Assembly (NCBI GenBank): GCA_028868235.1
Contig: JAGWUW010000154.1
Span: 1 to 6,618 of the forward strand
DNA: 6,618 bases
Direction of reading: 5' to 3'
Source of the DNA: Betaproteobacteria bacterium
Lineage (GTDB): Bacteria > Pseudomonadota > Gammaproteobacteria > Burkholderiales > Rhodocyclaceae
A model generated the notes under the pieces. The model had not been told where the DNA came from. It ran no database searches and saw only the letters and a list, made by a program, of their open reading frames with translations. Positions 5,830 to 6,618 of this stretch are shown in pieces; position 1 is the first letter of the stretch; every line of letters starts with the position of its first letter. The position numbers and the translations under genes were made by a program.

Positions 5830-5836
5830 GCCGCCA
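5816..5836 (+). promoter_or_regulatory. Hairpin enclosing the hypB stop, directly before hypF
   Basis: Bases 5816-5823 (TGGCGGCC) pair perfectly with 5829-5836 (GGCCGCCA) around the loop AAGTA, which contains the first two bases of the hypB stop TAG. The next base is the A of the hypF ATG. A further GGCCGCC at 5843-5849, inside hypF, could compete for the same left arm. No T-run follows, so this is not a terminator. hypF has no other clear ribosome binding site; the hairpin may make its translation depend on ribosomes finishing hypB. That role is inferred. Confidence 0.5.
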
Positions 5837-6618
5837 ATGAGCGGCCGCCTGCTGCGTATTCGCGGCCTGGTTCAGGGGGTCGGCTTTCGCCCCTACATTT
5901 GGCGGCTGGCTACCGAACTCGGACTAAATGGCTGGGTGCGCAACGACGGTAGCGGCGTGATCGCTACCGTCGACGGCGAAAGGGTGCACGAATTCGTCGC
6001 GCGCCTGCCGCGCGAAGCGCCTCGGCTGGCGCGCATCGATACAATCGAGGAAGAAGCATCCGAGGTGAGCAGTGCCGGCTTCGCCATCCTTGACAGCGAA
6101 GCTGGCGCAGTGTGCACCGCCATCGGCCCCGATGCCGCAATCTGCCCCGAGTGTATCGCCGATATCTTCGATCCGGCCAACCGCCGCTGGCGCTACGCCT
6201 TCACCACCTGCACCCATTGCGGTCCGCGCTATACGGTCAGCCGGCGCATTCCCTACGACCGCGGGCAGACCAGCCTGGCCGCCTTCCAGCTCTGTCCGCC
6301 CTGTGCCGGCGAGTACGCCGCGCCGGCCGACCGCCGCTTCCATGCCGAAACTACCTGCTGTCCGGATTGTGGTCCGCGGCTGGCGCTGCTCGACAGCGCC
6401 GGGCAGCCGCTGGCTGGGGACCCGATCGCCGAAACGCTGAATCTGCTGCGCGCCGGCAAAATCGTTGCGATCAAAGGCCTGGGGGGCTTCCATCTCGCTT
6501 GCGACGCCCGCAATGCCGCAGCCGTCGCCGAGTTGCGCGAGCGTAAGCAGCGCGAGGAGAAGCCGTTCGCCGTGATGGGCCTGAACGTCACCGCGTTGGC
6601 CGACTATGCCCGCATTGG
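5837..6618 (+). CDS. hypF: Carbamoyltransferase HypF, N-terminal part
   Basis: The first 260 residues of HypF, cut by the window end. HypF uses carbamoyl phosphate and ATP to carbamoylate the C-terminal Cys of HypE, the source of the cyanide ligands of the NiFe site. Domains in order: an acylphosphatase-like domain (about residues 1-90) with [13 protein letters not shown], where Arg18 and Asn36 correspond to the catalytic pair; two zinc fingers of the C-x2-C-x18-C-x2-C type, Cys103/106/125/128 and Cys153/156/175/178; then the start of the YrdC-like domain with [12 protein letters not shown] and [18 protein letters not shown] 5837 starts seven bases after hypB and places the acylphosphatase motif at the usual distance from the N-terminus. 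No stop or shift interrupts the part seen. Cys174, next to a zinc ligand, is additional. Confidence 0.96.
   Translation, partial: MSGRLLRIRGLVQGVGFRPYIWRLATELGLNGWVRNDGSGVIATVDGERVHEFVARLPREAPRLARIDTIEEEASEVSSAGFAILDSEAGAVCTAIGPDAAICPECIADIFDPANRRWRYAFTTCTHCGPRYTVSRRIPYDRGQTSLAAFQLCPPCAGEYAAPADRRFHAETTCCPDCGPRLALLDSAGQPLAGDPIAETLNLLRAGKIVAIKGLGGFHLACDARNAAAVAELRERKQREEKPFAVMGLNVTALADYARI

Overview
The window reads as one continuous, rightward [NiFe]-hydrogenase accessory operon. The order is hupC(partial)-hupD-hupF-hupG-hupH-hupI-hupJ-hupK-hypA-hypB-hypF(partial), the same order as the rhizobial hupCD(E)FGHIJK-hypABF cluster but without hupE. Homologues elsewhere are called hya (E. coli) or hox (Cupriavidus). 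High GC, heavy ATGA start/stop overlaps and the full HupF-K set suggest a proteobacterium with an oxygen-tolerant, membrane-bound group 1 uptake hydrogenase. A betaproteobacterium, perhaps of the Rhodocyclaceae type, is my best guess. That placement is inference from gene order and protein style; no marker gene is present.

Layout: positions 1-381 hold the C-terminal half of the cytochrome b subunit that anchors the hydrogenase and passes electrons to quinone. The catalytic subunits hupS and hupL are expected just upstream. A strong stem-loop followed by six T's (399-436) separates this from the maturation genes. hupD (large-subunit endopeptidase), hupF (HypC-like chaperone), hupG (HyaE-like) and hupH (HyaF-like) follow almost without gaps. 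Next come hupI (rubredoxin), a 105-base leader with a palindrome and a 32-codon ORF, hupJ (HybE-like) and hupK (a degenerate large-subunit relative thought to act as an Fe(CN)2CO scaffold). The last block is hypA and hypB (nickel delivery; HypB carries an exceptionally long His-rich segment) and the start of hypF (carbamoyltransferase for cyanide ligand synthesis). hypC, hypD and hypE are expected downstream.

Together these genes build, protect and proteolytically mature the NiFe site: HypF (with HypE, C and D) makes the Fe ligands, HupK and HupF hold and transfer the precursor, HypA and HypB insert nickel, HupD clips the large subunit, HupG, H, I and J support small-subunit and FeS assembly in air, and HupC connects the finished enzyme to the respiratory chain.

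The gene content is well known and I see no clearly new system. The points worth a second look are regulatory and architectural: the attenuator-like terminator after hupC, the hupI-hupJ leader, a G8 tract that lines up hupJ with the hupK frame, the large His repeat and C-terminal coil of HypB, and a hairpin enclosing the hypB stop codon.
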